NCBI GenBank assembly: GCA_002794775.1
Contig: NBAY01000022.1
Coordinates: forward strand, 310,001-374,000
Source: Porodaedalea pini
Lineage: Eukaryota > Basidiomycota > Agaricomycetes > Hymenochaetales > Hymenochaetaceae
Direction: 5' to 3'
DNA: 64,000 nt
Program-made: the position numbers and the translations under genes
The notes under the pieces: generated by a model
Databases searched by the model: none
What the model saw: only the letters and a program-made list of their open reading frames with translations
What the model was told of the DNA's origin: nothing
Shown here: positions 23,641 through 34,884 of the stretch, piece after piece
Layout of the letters: each line of letters opens with the position of its first letter
How positions within the stretch are numbered: the first letter of the stretch is position 1

Positions 23641-24229
23641 ATAGTGCGTTCTTCATTCAATGTATTTCTCCGTCTCGGCAACATTGTTGGATTTCTATCT
23701 TTTGCTCTCTCCTAAGAAGTCCATTAGGAAGTCAGGAGGGAAGGTGCACAATTAATGTTACAAATATGTATATAAAATATGACATGATTGAGGAATTTAC
23801 TTGTCCGTCCTCTTCATAGCTTATCTTGGTGTACCTGATGAGGATTTGACTGAATTCAGAATAGAGATGCAAAGTGGTCGACAGAGACGAAGACCCGTGT
23901 GCAGGTTTAACCTCCCTATAAACAATTATTTCTTCATGACGGTTCCCTGAAAACCCGACACAATAACACCCTCCTATTTACTAGCACTATTCGGATCTAT
24001 ATAAAAAGATACTCCCAGCCACAAAGCGGACAAAGCCTGCGGAGGGTGCAGCTCGACTTAGCAGATAAAGCGACAACTGCCACGAGCTGGCCCCTTCAAG
24101 CATATCACATTTCTAGACAGCGCCGCTCGTCCTATGGAGGGCGCAGAGCCCTCTAAGTTCAGTATATACAGTATTTTGCATCGGCCCTCATAGTATTATG
24201 CGGAACAGATATAGAGTAATACCGATAAC
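23641..24229. other. Intergenic region between convergent genes
   Basis: The aminopeptidase and F-box genes converge here. The stretch holds their 3' UTRs, and I see no further gene. Confidence 0.5.
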
Positions 24230-26478
24230 TCAAGGGTACATCGAGAAAACCGACATCTGCAGCATCTTATCCACCAAATCCGAGGCACTCAGTTCCTCCT
24301 GGCATTCGAGTTCAGCCACTAAGCCCCAGAATCTGCAGCGTGCGCCACTTACCAGATGACCAATGATCCGTTCTTCGTCCATTAGCAGTCCCGTGTACAA
24401 AAAATCATTTCCCTCCACTGTGTATTCCACGCACGGCAGACCACTGCGGAGGCTTCCTTTCTTGTAATACGGGCGGCCGACATCTGGGTCCGTGTCACCC
24501 ATGCGTACGGAGATGCGTGTCAGACATGGGTGCGCGTCGGCACTGTTATCGCAGCTGGAGTCGCGGGCAGAGGCGGGAGAAGGAGTGTTCGATATGTCGA
24601 GGTCACCGAAGACTAGGTCGCCGTTGATGGCATTTTCTAGGCCATTGGGCCACAGGGCATGCATCATGTGCGCCTCCAAATGGACGATTGCCTCCTCCGG
24701 CGAGCCCCCACTATCGGTCTCTTCATAGTCATCTCCATACTCTCCAAATCCAATCTCGTCCTCGTCGTCCGGATCGGAGGCGCATACCTCATCCATTCTG
24801 TTTATGTAGATATCCCTTCCAGATGCTTTGGCGCGCCGCACCTCGAAGGGGTTGTAGTCCCGCACAACGATGGTTGGGCGGAAAGAATTATCGGAAGACA
24901 ATGCCGAAAATACCTGACGCTGGCCTGCTGTTGTCGTGTCCCAATGGACAGTGTCCTCTTCGAGGCGCCAACGCGTGACGCCAGGCCCCCAGTCCTCCCA
25001 CTTCGTCTCAGGTAAGACCCCGTCGACATCGCCCCCTAAGGTCGCCATTTTGCGTTGTTCCAGGCCGTCCAAGGCAAGACGTGCAAGCGTAGAACGGTGG
25101 ATGACGACGTTCACTGCCTGGCTAGCGAGATCGCTGACGATCATAAAGTTGAAAGAGATAATCGCACGCAGAGGGTCGGCCGAGATACCGTACCCAGCTG
25201 CACCCCACCTCTTTTCATGTACACTATGAAGTCCTGGATCCACCGGATATCCCTCGCGGTTCATGCAGTCGGGAGTTGTTGCTGTAGGATTCGGATCGCC
25301 GCGGCATGACGCGCTACAGAGCTTGAAGCTCTTCACGAGCTCTGGAAGACGAAGCTTCCGCAACCAGCATACACGCTCGACGCCGTCCGACGCGGTGAAT
25401 ATGTGGACAAGATCAAGTGAGTTGTCCGGAATATTGGGCATGACGAAGAGCGAAGGCGTAACGAAGGCTAAACAGTCATACATCGACGTATCATACGTTT
25501 GATGCTTGTGAAGAGGGGGATCGCATATTCTTAGTCCAATAGCTAGACGAGAATAACATATAGCGCACCAAGATGAGTCTTCCGGCTTGCCAGTTGTAGA
25601 CAAACAGATCTTCAATGATGACTTCTCCTACCGCTCGAGGAAAAGTGAGCAAAACAACAATATATTTCCCTGCAACTTCAATAACTGGAGAGGGACGGTG
25701 ATATGTCAGCGGCTTTTCCGCCAGCTTCAGCAGGGGATCCTTCGCAAGTTGATGCGGCTGACGAGTTGAAAATCGAAACAGATGGAGCCGAATAACCTGC
25801 ATACTGGTGGCATCGGTCAACAAATATTCAACAGGCAGATACGTGGCATGTAACCTACCAGTCCACGCTCACAGAGCTCAGTTCGTGTTCTTTATGACTA
25901 AAGCTGATGAGCGCAATGAGATCATGCTCCCTAAGAGCGAGGCAAAAATCCGCCACGTTCCCTTCAAATGGAAAGGACTCCCAGGGAACGTCCGTGGGCG
26001 GCAGGACAGGCTTCGCACTCGTCTTACTCTTGGCTTTTAGCTCGACGCTCTTACTGCGGCGCGAGATCTCTCTGAGGTCCACATACTTGAATTCATCGTC
26101 CCGATGGCTTTCCCCGTAGGCGAACACGCCAGCCGAGAGGTCGTAGATGCTGACCTCGACGTTGTCGGGGAACGGGATGCTCGCCGCGTTTTTGAGCAGA
26201 TTCAGCTCGCGCCAGCGGGCTTCACGCGTTCTGAGGTAGTTAAGGCGCTCTGAGATACTCAATGTGCGGTCATGGGCATCTTTAGGCCCGTATGGCGCGT
26301 CTAGGGACAGGTCCTGGCACCCCGCAGCGTCCAGTTCAGCGATATATTGGAGTCGGCTCGAGTTTTCGTAGAACTTTTTGGTATAGCGATTTGCTGAGGA
26401 GAACGCCAGCATGTCCCGTACTCCCAGACCAGATAGAATTGTAAGCAATACTTCCTCTGGGAGATCGAGCAGCGGCAT
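24230..26478 (-). CDS. F-box protein
   Basis: Three exons on the minus strand, 26478-25859, 25803-25569 and 25504-24230, give about 709 residues. The N-terminus (residues 2-45) is an F-box: LLDLPEEVLLTILSGLGVRD, then LAFSSANR. F-box proteins are substrate receptors of SCF ubiquitin ligases. The rest resembles the long beta-rich region of basidiomycete F-box proteins: the segment VIRLHLFRFSTRQPHQLA, a WQAG turn and repeated hydrophobic strands, perhaps a degenerate propeller. An acidic loop (about residues 555-580) interrupts it. The ATG at 26478 is used because the upstream in-frame codon is TTG. The first intron uses acceptor ccaccag, the only one keeping the frame. The substrate is unknown. 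Confidence 0.78.
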
Positions 26479-26632
26479 GTTCAAGAGTCGGAATTGAACA
26501 AGTAGTCGAACGTAAATGAACGCTATGTGTGACGACGCATGTCACTCTCAAATTTCCCATGTAAGCAGCGGTCGACTCGACTTGCAACGCCAACTACAAA
26601 AGTCTCCTGAAAGCCTCTCAACAACAAAAGAA
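26479..26632. promoter_or_regulatory. Compact bidirectional promoter, F-box gene / eIF3g
   Basis: Only 154 bp separate the two divergent start codons, so the 5' UTRs and core promoters must overlap or adjoin. No TATA box is evident on either strand. Confidence 0.6.
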
Positions 26633-27865
26633 ATGGCTTCAATCGCGTAGGTCAAGCCACCTGTATAATTACTGTGTAAACATTGCTTATGTGATTCATA
26701 GAGCCCAAAAGACCTCCTGGGCAGACGATGTCGACGAGCTAGGTGCGTGTGTTCTTTACACTTTACCCAATCCCCCCCAGACTCAGATTCTTCTAGAGCA
26801 ACCTAGACTACCAAAGCCTGAAGAAACGGTGGATGAGAACGGCATAATTACCGTTGTGGAATACTCAGTGAACGATGAGGGTAAGAAAGTGAAAGTAGGT
26901 TTAGAAGGCTCTGCGACCATCGCCTGGCTGCGACTCACAGCAACCCATATTACAGATTACCAAGCGGATTAGACGGACATTGCAGAAGGCGGTGGTGCAA
27001 CATGCCGTCGCGGAACGCAAAAATTGGCCAAAGTTCGGGCAGGAGAGAGGAAAGAAATCAGGTCCTGATCGTGCGACGACGACTGTAGGGGAAAATGTTG
27101 CTCTGAAAATTAGCGCTGGAAACAAGGTGCGTGTCCTTCGACCCTCCAAAGCGGCGAGCTCTCAATATATTTTTTGTTCTGACAGTCAGTGGAGCCTGAA
27201 CCGACGCCGGAGGACACTATAAAAGCGAGTCTGGCAAAAGCGGGAGCAGGCAACGTGCGCTGCCGTATATGCAAGCGCGAGCACTTCACCGCCAGGTGTC
27301 CTTTCAAGGAATCCTTCGCAGGCCTCGAGGCTGTGTCACCCGCTGGCCTCGGTATGCTCTCCGATTTTAATAACTCAATTATGCTGCCTAACCATTGCGA
27401 CGCGTAGATACCCCGCCGGTGGGTGATGAAGAAAATGCGGCGCCCACAGGAGCGGCGACGGGCGGGAAGTACGTGCCGCCGTCTATGCGCGGTGGGGCTG
27501 GTGCGCGGCAAGGCGAATCGATGGGCCGGCCGGGCGCGGGGCGCGACGACCTGCCGACGCTGCGCGTGACGAACGTCTCGGAGGACACGACGGACCAGGA
27601 CCTGCGCGACTTGTTCAGCGTCTTCGGGCGCGTTGTGCGCGTGTACATTGGCCGCGACCGTGAGACGGGGCAAGGGAAGGGCTTTGCGTTTGTCAGCTTC
27701 GAGGACCGTTCGTGTGCCGAGACTGCCATCCAACGGGTGAACGGCAGGGGCTATGACAATCTTATTTTGAGCGTCGGGTGGTCGCGTACGTTTGCTCTCT
27801 TTTCTCTGGTCGCTGTCTGAAACTTATTCATCCCTCCTGCAGAACCGAGGGAGTCGCGTCCTTAG
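26633..27865 (+). CDS. TIF35: Translation initiation factor eIF3 subunit g
   Basis: This multi-exon gene starts at 26633 (MASIAAQKTSWADDVDEL) and ends WSQPRESRP at 27863-27865. eIF3g is an RNA-binding subunit of eIF3 that acts in scanning and reinitiation. In order it has an N-terminal eIF3g domain (EENG-type segment ENGIITVVEYSVNDEGKK and KRIRRTLQKAVVQHAVAER), a zinc knuckle CRICKREHFTARC, a Gly/Ala linker with YVPPSMR, and a C-terminal RRM (RNP2 LRVTNVS, RNP1 GKGFAFVSF, DNLILSVGW). Seven introns of 40-70 nt fit all phases; the last separates only the nine C-terminal codons. Length and order match other fungi. Confidence 0.93.
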
Positions 27866-28874
27866 TTTTTGCTTCATCTTTCACTATGAATCTATGTTGT
27901 CGCAGCTGTGTGTACGTCTATGGCATCTATTTCTGAGTTAGTTATGGACTGTATTATCTGCATTAATGCGGCGATGTACATTTATTTCCTCGAATCCTTA
28001 CTCGTTGAGTGCAGACACTTGGACGTTCTCCGATATCTTGTCAATCAGTACTGGTGCCGAGCCTTTCTATCGTAGTTTGAGCGGGCCATGCATTGAACAT
28101 TTGAAAACGGAAGGTCTGGGCATTGAACAAGGCTCAGACCGCGCGGCATTCCGTAAGTCAAGGTGAAGATTCATATGCTTATAAGTTACAGTAAAGACAG
28201 TCTGCGACATTAATATTCGTACGGGCTGTTGAAAATATCAGGTTGAGCTCATACAAGCAAGAAATAAATAAATAAAGTACACAGGCGAGGCCAAGTGAAG
28301 TCTGTCCGTCAGCGTCGGGATGATCTGTGCGGCGATAGAGCGAAGTGCGACCTGACCGTTGCGTTTACATCACGAAAATGTCTAAAATCTTGCACGGGCT
28401 TACATAGCTGTAGAAGATAGTAAATTATTTAAATTTTGTATATTATGTACAAGAGAATCTAGCGCACTCTCAAAATGATCAGAAATATACAAGTTGCCGC
28501 AAGATCGCCGCAAGTCTGATGCATATTGCCAAGTTAGGTCATACTGATCGTCACTTACAAGAATGGCCGGCCCTGAAGAAATATAGAAGAGAATACGGCG
28601 CAGCTTCAAAATGACATGGGATAATCTTACTTGTGGTTCTTGTCGTGTCTGGTAGAGTTCTTATATAAGGCCTGCAAGTCGTTATACGAGACTGGAAGTC
28701 TACTGGTTCATTATCACACCATTTAAATAATATAATAATAATGTATTTCTATTGCATCATTTATTGTACAATTGAATTGTTCAAAATCGTAGCCGCGTCA
28801 AAATTATAGATAAAAGCAAAAGAAGAATAAAGAATCCAGGTTTGACGGTGTCCACAGGCGAAGTGAGGTGCAGG
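27866..28874. other. AT-rich intergenic region between convergent genes
   Basis: The stretch holds the 3' UTRs of eIF3g and of the minus-strand gene ending at 28875. A minus-strand frame at 28400-28609 has no support. AT-rich simple stretches lie near 28730-28760. Confidence 0.45.
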
Positions 28875-30806
28875 TTATAACTGCGACGAGTCGAGCAGGT
28901 CCTCGAACCGGAAGTGCATCGCGTACATGTCCATTCGCTCACCGTCCGGCCCCATCCCATCCATCCCACCAACCATCGAGCCCATGGGACTTATCGACCC
29001 CATTGAGCCGAAGGCCGTCCACGGCGGCAGCCCCATGTCCAGTCCGATGTCCATTTCACAGAATACATTCTGACTCTGCGTCTCCTGATTCTGATCATGC
29101 AAGGAATTTGTGGCAGATTCGTCGCCGTCGCACAGCGTCTGCATCACCCACGCTGGCAAGCCGTAGTCGACCCACTCGCCAGCAACTGGCGGATCTGGTG
29201 ACTCAGGCAGCCCGTGCGGCAATGCGCGCTGACCCGGCACTTGAAGCTGTCCACCTGGCGATTGGCCAGTTGGCGAAGAGAATTGACCAGGGAGGAAGAG
29301 ACGCGAGGACGAGGAGGAAGGAGGTGTTGGTGCGGAAAGCGGATCACCTGAAGAGGTTGAAGGCTCGCTAGGAATTTTGAGCTGCGTGAGCGTGCGAGGG
29401 CGAGGCTAAGCGGCGACAGGCACCTGCTCCTCGTATACCTGAAACATGGTATAGCATGCTACGAAGAAGGGCAGAAAAACACACCTGCATCTCGCTGCCA
29501 GCAGTCGAGAAATCGGGAACCTGCCCTGGCATACCGTAGCTCATGGACTGCAGATGCGAGTTCGGGAACTGGAAACCGCTAATTCCACCAAATTCCCCCT
29601 CTCTTTCCTGGCTGTGGCCATTCATCTGCAACCGCTGCTCGTCTTCGTTGCCCTCGTGCGTCGCAGGCGAGCCAACCGCCGAGCTTTTGTTCAAACCAGG
29701 CGCCGTCTCAAGCAGCCTCGGGATCTTGATTGTAGGAGGCGCAGGCGGGTAGAGGTCGGCTGTCATTGTCGGTGGCCGGTGCACCCGGTGCGCTCGTCGA
29801 ACGGCTTCGAGCGGCGATTCTGCGGGAGGACAAAGCTAAGTGGTCCGGGAACCAAGCTTTGGGCTGTCTGAGTCGGGATCTGCGCGGAAAGCGAGTGTCC
29901 GTGTCCATGCCCGTGTCCACCGTGGTGCGAGTGCGAGTAGGAATACGTGTTGAGCAGGCCGGATTCGAGAGAGAAGCTCGCAAGAGCGTTGCCCGTGTCG
30001 ATCGTAAGGCTCACTCCTGATCTAGAACCAGACGCGTAAGAGAACAAGGGCATCGAGAGGCTCAGTGCGAGCGAGAGTGTCTGACCTTGACCCTGGCCCT
30101 GCGATCCTCCAATTCGCTCATGTCGAAGTCCGCGAGATCCACCATCTCGGCTTCGTGCACGCTACCGCACCCACCATTCGCAGAGCCATACGGACCATAG
30201 AGAGACCCGTCGGCGGAGAGCGAGTCGAGCTCGCTGAAATCTTCCGAACCGACGGTCGATGCAGATGAGGGGGCACTCGTGGTGCTGGTGGTGCTGGTAG
30301 TGGAGCACAAGGAACTGTTGCGGGCACGCGCGCTGGAACCGCGCACACAGCTGCTCGACTTGGTACGGTCACCACGCTCCTTCCCATCCTTCTCCTTCTT
30401 CACCTTCCCGCCCGCCGTCGACTCTGCCTTGCCCTTCTTCTCCTTGACAGTGCGTGTGGGCTGATAGACGTACCAAGCGAGACTGTCCCAGTACTTGTGG
30501 ACTAGAGGCCAGTTAGACGAACTGTCTGTATACAGGGGCTACTCACCAATTTGAGTGGCATGAGCTTATCTGACCTCTGTTTCCATCTACATTTTGACTA
30601 ACATGCTCATTATATCCCAAAGACTGTGTGGACTTACTTTTGATGTGCTTGACAGATTTGTGACCGAGGGAGAGGCAGGCGATGGTGGTGGGAGAAAGCA
30701 AAGTGCAGCGACGCGTCGAGCACGTCTCGACGCGTTTTCTAAGTCCGCATTTTCTAAGTCCGCTAAGTGGTGAATCTTGTCTGATGCTCGTGTCCACCAT
30801 CAGCAT
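28875..30806 (-). CDS. Ser/Pro/Gly-rich protein, possibly a regulator (unrecognised)
   Basis: This is a multi-exon minus-strand model. Exon 1 is 30806-30638, exon 2 is an 18-nt microexon 30564-30547, and exon 3 starts at 30501; together they give the ordered segment HIKTHATQIVHKYWDSLAWY. Exon 3 continues through a Lys-rich stretch and poly-Ser/Thr into an acidic region. Further coding blocks lie at about 29822-29485 (PPAPPTIKIPRLLETAPGLN) and 29406-28875 (ending MHFRFEDLLDSSQL). The last intron can use TTAG at 29407-29410 as acceptor, avoiding a stop. The link between 30070 and 29822, where a His/Gly-rich frame (SHHGGHGHGHGHS) also lies, is unresolved. The composition suggests a nuclear regulator, but no DNA-binding domain is recognised. 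Confidence 0.45.
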
Positions 30807-30841
30807 CCCAACCCTCAAGAATCCACTTATTTAATCAAACA

Positions 30842-32222
30842 GCTGCATCCGTGTACTCCATCTCTCCTGTTAGTACTGCCTCTACCTTCTCCCAATCCCC
30901 GCACCCGCTCTCGGCGCTGCAGCAAGCGGCGCCTCAACCGTTGAAACAACCTCAAATCCCGAAGACGCACCTAGCAAAAGCAAATTACGTGGCTTCCTTG
31001 GTCGGCAAGTCAAGCATTCTAATTGTCGGCAACCTTCCGAGGCGCGCACGCAAAGTCAATAGATAAATTGGTTTTGTCCTGTTTCCCTAACTGACGTGCT
31101 CAACTCTAGATCAAGCTGTGAAAAGCCTGACCGATATTTGGCACCCCGAGAACATCCCAGTCGTCTTTTCAACTCAAACAGATATCACGACGGTGACGAA
31201 ACAGTCGCCGTCTCTCAACGCCAACCACTAAAACATCAATTGGTTCAACTTCCTCGCCCTATTCACCCATCACGCTTTCCTCGCCTCTTCCCCCTGCCCC
31301 ATCCGACCCACCACACGCTTCAACATCAACGTCAGTCGTTTTCCCATCTGCCTTTCTCGCCGAGAATTTCGGCAGCAATGCCGCAACCGTCGTGTCCAAG
31401 AAGGATCTCGTTCCGATCGAAACATTTGTACAGGTCCTCCACCGTTCACGCACAACATGCAGCGTCCTGCAGTCGGCGCTCTGCTACATCAAGGCGGTGC
31501 GAGGGAAGGTGCCAGAGCTCGTGGAGCAAGAGAGGCTCGGCACGGGAGTGAGAGGCGAGCCGGAGTTGGATAAGAGGATCGTGAGAGAAGACGAGGCGTC
31601 TGCCTCGTCGAAGGCGAATACCTCTTTGGACACGTCCAACCTCTGCGGCCTTCCGACGGAATTGATGTCAAAGGACCCTTTCGACGCATCGTGTGTGCCG
31701 ACAGTCCTCCAGATGGGCGCTTCGCTTCCATTAACTCAGTAGATGCAGACTCAAAGGCAGTCTAACGACAAGCGTCGCAAGATTCCGGCAAAACAGCTCA
31801 CGCCGCTGTCACCTCTTCCCTTGCCGCTCCTCTGCCCGCGGCGCATCTTCCTCGCTGCGCTCATTCTAGCATCAAAAATCTTACAGGATCGATGCTATTC
31901 GAATCGTGCATGGGTAAAGCTCTCCAGTCTCCCACTGCGGGAGGTTGGACACTGCGAACGTGCATTCGGCGATGCGTTTGGGTGGCGTCTCTCGGTCGGC
32001 ATGAGCTCAACGCTGCCGCAGGAAGAGAACTCGCGCAGTATGCAACACACGAAAAGCGATGGTACAATCGCATTTGGATCGTCTCCGGTTTCTGCAATGC
32101 GCAACGCGATGCACTTTCCGAGTCCATCTTGTCGGATGCAGGCACAAGTTCGGAATTTGGCCGTGCGCAGACGAAGGCAGGCATGGCAAATAGAGTACTC
32201 AGACGTGGTCCATGCTGAATAG
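30842..32222 (+). pseudogene. Pho85-type (PCL) cyclin, probably disrupted
   Basis: Cyclin-box pieces are clear: SLTDIWHPENIPVVF, then VQVLHRSRTTCSVLQSALCY and KVPELVEQERLG, then CPRRIFLAALILASKILQD and NRAWVKLSSLPLREVG. Such cyclins bind Pho85-like kinases. The first two blocks join only through an intron 31012-31110 or so with a GC donor (gcaagt) and acceptor ctctag. A frame change is needed near 31220, and an in-frame TAG sits at 31740-31742 between the second and third blocks. A weak intron with donor gtgccg could remove the TAG, but nothing removes the frame change. No ATG opens the 5' frame (the first in-frame candidate is GTG at 30851). Pseudogene is preferred over a novel gene structure. 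Confidence 0.65.
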
Positions 32223-33538
32223 CCTCACGACTGTTGATCTCGGGCTTGGGCTCGGGCTCCGTGGTCATGTATAGGCTGATGCAACGACTTTCGCGACTTA
32301 TGGATTTGGATGCGTAGGATATGGGTGCGGGCTACTGGTCTGGGCTACGCTGAGTTGGACTGTGCGGAGCTTGAGGGCCTTTCTTCGCTGGTTGTCGGGC
32401 GCTTGCTCACGATCGCAGAGGCCTTCGCTCTTGTCGGTACGGCTTCGGCGCGCCTTCCACCTTGTACTCTCTTCTCTCCTCTTTTCTAAATTTCCTAGCA
32501 ATACATGTGTCTCTTACACCCTTCCCTCCAACCGTACACCCAAGTATCTCATTCATCCATCCATTTGTGCGGCGCGACTTGTCCATTCACCATACACGGT
32601 CTCCTCTTCCTTTTCTCTCCTCGATTTTGTAATTCGGCTCGTATCTTCCGTAGATCTCTTTTTTCCTTCTCTTTACTTCATTGACTCGACTCTTGTTACT
32701 TCTATTATTCCATGTGCTCGAGCCCTTGCGAAGCATTTTCTCTATATTATACTACTGTCTCGTCTCATCATCCGCTTTTCAGCCTTTCGGCTCTCAAGTT
32801 TTAGTGCTGGATTGGCGGCCCGAAAGGGGCAAGTGGGTTTGAATTCCCACCGTGTGTGCATCTCTCCTGAAAACAAAGCAAATCTTGGACAGTGATTGAA
32901 GAGCTGATATCTGAAATGAGTGGATGATCAGACAAAAACACTATGATTAATGCACTACAGTTTAGACATTAGATTTTGGAAGGACATATAAGTGGCATAT
33001 AATACAAGAAAAATAAATGTGCATTTCCTGTAAGCATCTATCTAACTTGTATTTATCTTGTATCCTATGTGAAGGCTAATAAGAATATGATATACTGACT
33101 GACATGCTGACACCCAACATATAAACTGGTGAAGAGCCTTCCGGCTCCATTGTCAGGCATAATCAGTAGAATAAATACATTACAGCTCAGACATCAGACT
33201 TTCAGAGGGCATATAATCAGAATACAAAATGATAAAAGTATAGTATATTTTTTGTAATTATCTATCTGTCTTGTATATGCCTTGTATTGCACCAAAACTC
33301 TTGTAACGAGCTTGTATCCGACTCAAAGACATTTTGGCACATGACAAGCTGACTAACAGACTTTTATTACCTTACAAGGTATACAAGGCTATACAGGCGA
33401 CGCGACTTTTTCGTGATGTAGGAAAGACTCGGACTCTCACATATAAAAGGATGGTACAATTCCCTTGGCTCTCGACCTCGACCTCGATCCCCTGCTCCTG
33501 TCCTCGTTCCCTGTCTCCGTCGTAGGTCCTCGTCAGGC
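32223..33538. other. Intergenic region with pyrimidine-rich and AT-rich parts
   Basis: 32360-32800 is a C/T-rich stretch with a 177-codon frame lacking any domain; it looks like transcribed non-coding or UTR sequence of the cyclin gene. 32956-33370 is an AT-rich diverged tandem repeat listed separately. Confidence 0.45.
32956..33370. repeat. Diverged tandem direct repeat, about 225-bp unit, AT-rich
   Basis: Unit 1 starts at 32956 with TACAGTTTAGACATTAGA and unit 2 at 33181 with TACAGCTCAGACATCAGA. Both continue with a CATATAA element, then TGTAA-CATCTATCT-CTTGTAT and related words in the same order. The copies are clearly related but far from identical. Confidence 0.6.
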
Positions 33539-34502
33539 ATGTCGAACGCTGAGCCAAAGAACGAGTCGCTCTCGCAGTCGTCGACGCTGCCAGAGCCCGC
33601 TGTCGCACGGGCGTCGGTGGACAGCAGCCGGCCGTCGTGGAGGGAGTATCTCATGCAGAATGTCGACCCGGCCCAGTCGACGTCCCCGCTGGCAGCATTC
33701 TGCTTCATGACAGGCTTTATGTGCGTGCTTCACCAGTGTCTCCAGCATTACCTCGCCAAACTGATTCCGTTCCCACTCAGAGACGCTATTTCGTTCACGG
33801 CTGTATTTGTCTGGTGTGGATTCCAGACTGGGAACACTGTCCAGGTACGTTTCACTCTGCTTTACCCTACGTATGTATCATGCTTACGGGGACATGTAGC
33901 TCGCACTGGCATTAGCTCGTCTATTCTCTCCTGGAAACACGAACTTCGAGTTCCAAATGGCTGACCGTCAAGCGCTTGTCTCACTGCTCACCTTCCTCGG
34001 GGGCGCCTCTCTCGGGCGCATCGGCGACAAGATGGGGTCCAACACGCGTGCATGGCTCTTCACGGGCACGATGATCCAGGCGCTCTTCACCATGGCCGCC
34101 GCGGTCACCGTGTGGCAGGGCGGGCAGGGCGCGATCGCCTCCATGCGCGGCGTGCCCGCGTGGACGAACGCACTGAGCTTCGTCGCGCTCGGTTTCGCCA
34201 GCGCGAGCATCGGCCTGCAGGGCATCATGGGCAAGCGCATCAACTCGCAGTTCGCGACGACCGTCGTGCTCACCACCGTGTGGTGCGAGCTCCTCGCGGA
34301 CCCGAAGCTCTTCCGCCGCGGGTTCGTCATCACCCGGGATCACAAGTTCATCGCTGTGTTCTCGCTCTTCCTTGGCGGGTTTGTCGGCCGCGCGATCGTC
34401 GACCAGGTTGGGAGTGCGGGTGCGTTTGGCGTCGGTACGGGCATTCGGACGCTCATTGCTCTGGGATGGCTCTTCGTACCTGCAAAACGCGAAAAGAAGT
34501 GA
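33539..34502 (+). CDS. DUF1275 (YoaK) family membrane protein
   Basis: Two exons, 33539-33844 and 33900-34502, with a 55-nt intron, give 302 residues. The protein begins with a 50-residue Ser-rich tail, followed by about six membrane spans. Family features are the first span AAFCFMTGFMCVLHQCLQHY, WCGFQTGNTVQ, the helix LVSLLTFLGGASLGRIGDKM, GFASASIGLQGIMGKRINSQ with ATTVVLTT, and FLGGFVGRAIVDQ. The family is widespread in bacteria and fungi, but its transported substrate is not established. The gene is intact. The downstream neighbour starts 382 bp away on the same strand. Confidence 0.9.
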
Positions 34503-34884
34503 CGGAGAGCTGCCTAGAGGGTCAATCCATTATGACTGGTTGCATTGTTGTTGTCTGCTCTGCTTTTTAGACTAATACTTAGAACAGTGATATGTACGAT
34601 ATAGTCTAGGGTTTTTCTTGGGATCAGTTGCATCTACAGAACAATAGTGTACTCGTTGGATTGAGAGACTCAGGGCCCTTCATCTCATTAATATTATTAT
34701 CTTATTGCAGTCTCGATGTCTGTTCAGCCCAGAAGTCCCGAACGTACTATATAATTTTTTCGAGAAATGAAGGCAAATCATAAAGGAGTTCGGGCGTCGT
34801 GACGTGTTCGCACGCATCGCGTCTCGTTTCTCACTCAAATACACCTGCTAGTCCAGCCAGTGAAGCCGGCCGCGCTCGACAACC
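34503..34884. other. Intergenic, DUF1275 3' region to ChAPs 5' region
   Basis: The stretch contains the 3' UTR and the promoter of the next gene. A GACGT-containing GC-rich segment (34797-34803) lies about 85 bp before the ChAPs start codon. No gene is seen. Confidence 0.45.

Noticed and set aside
32820..32870. tRNA-like T arm (GTGGG-TTTGAATT-CCCAC)
   Set aside because: No acceptor, D or anticodon arms can be built around it. It is at most a tRNA or SINE remnant.
32362..32895. 177-codon plus-strand frame with hydrophobic stretches
   Set aside because: The hydrophobic look comes from a C/T-rich sequence. No conserved motif is present, and it is more likely the 3' part of the cyclin transcript.
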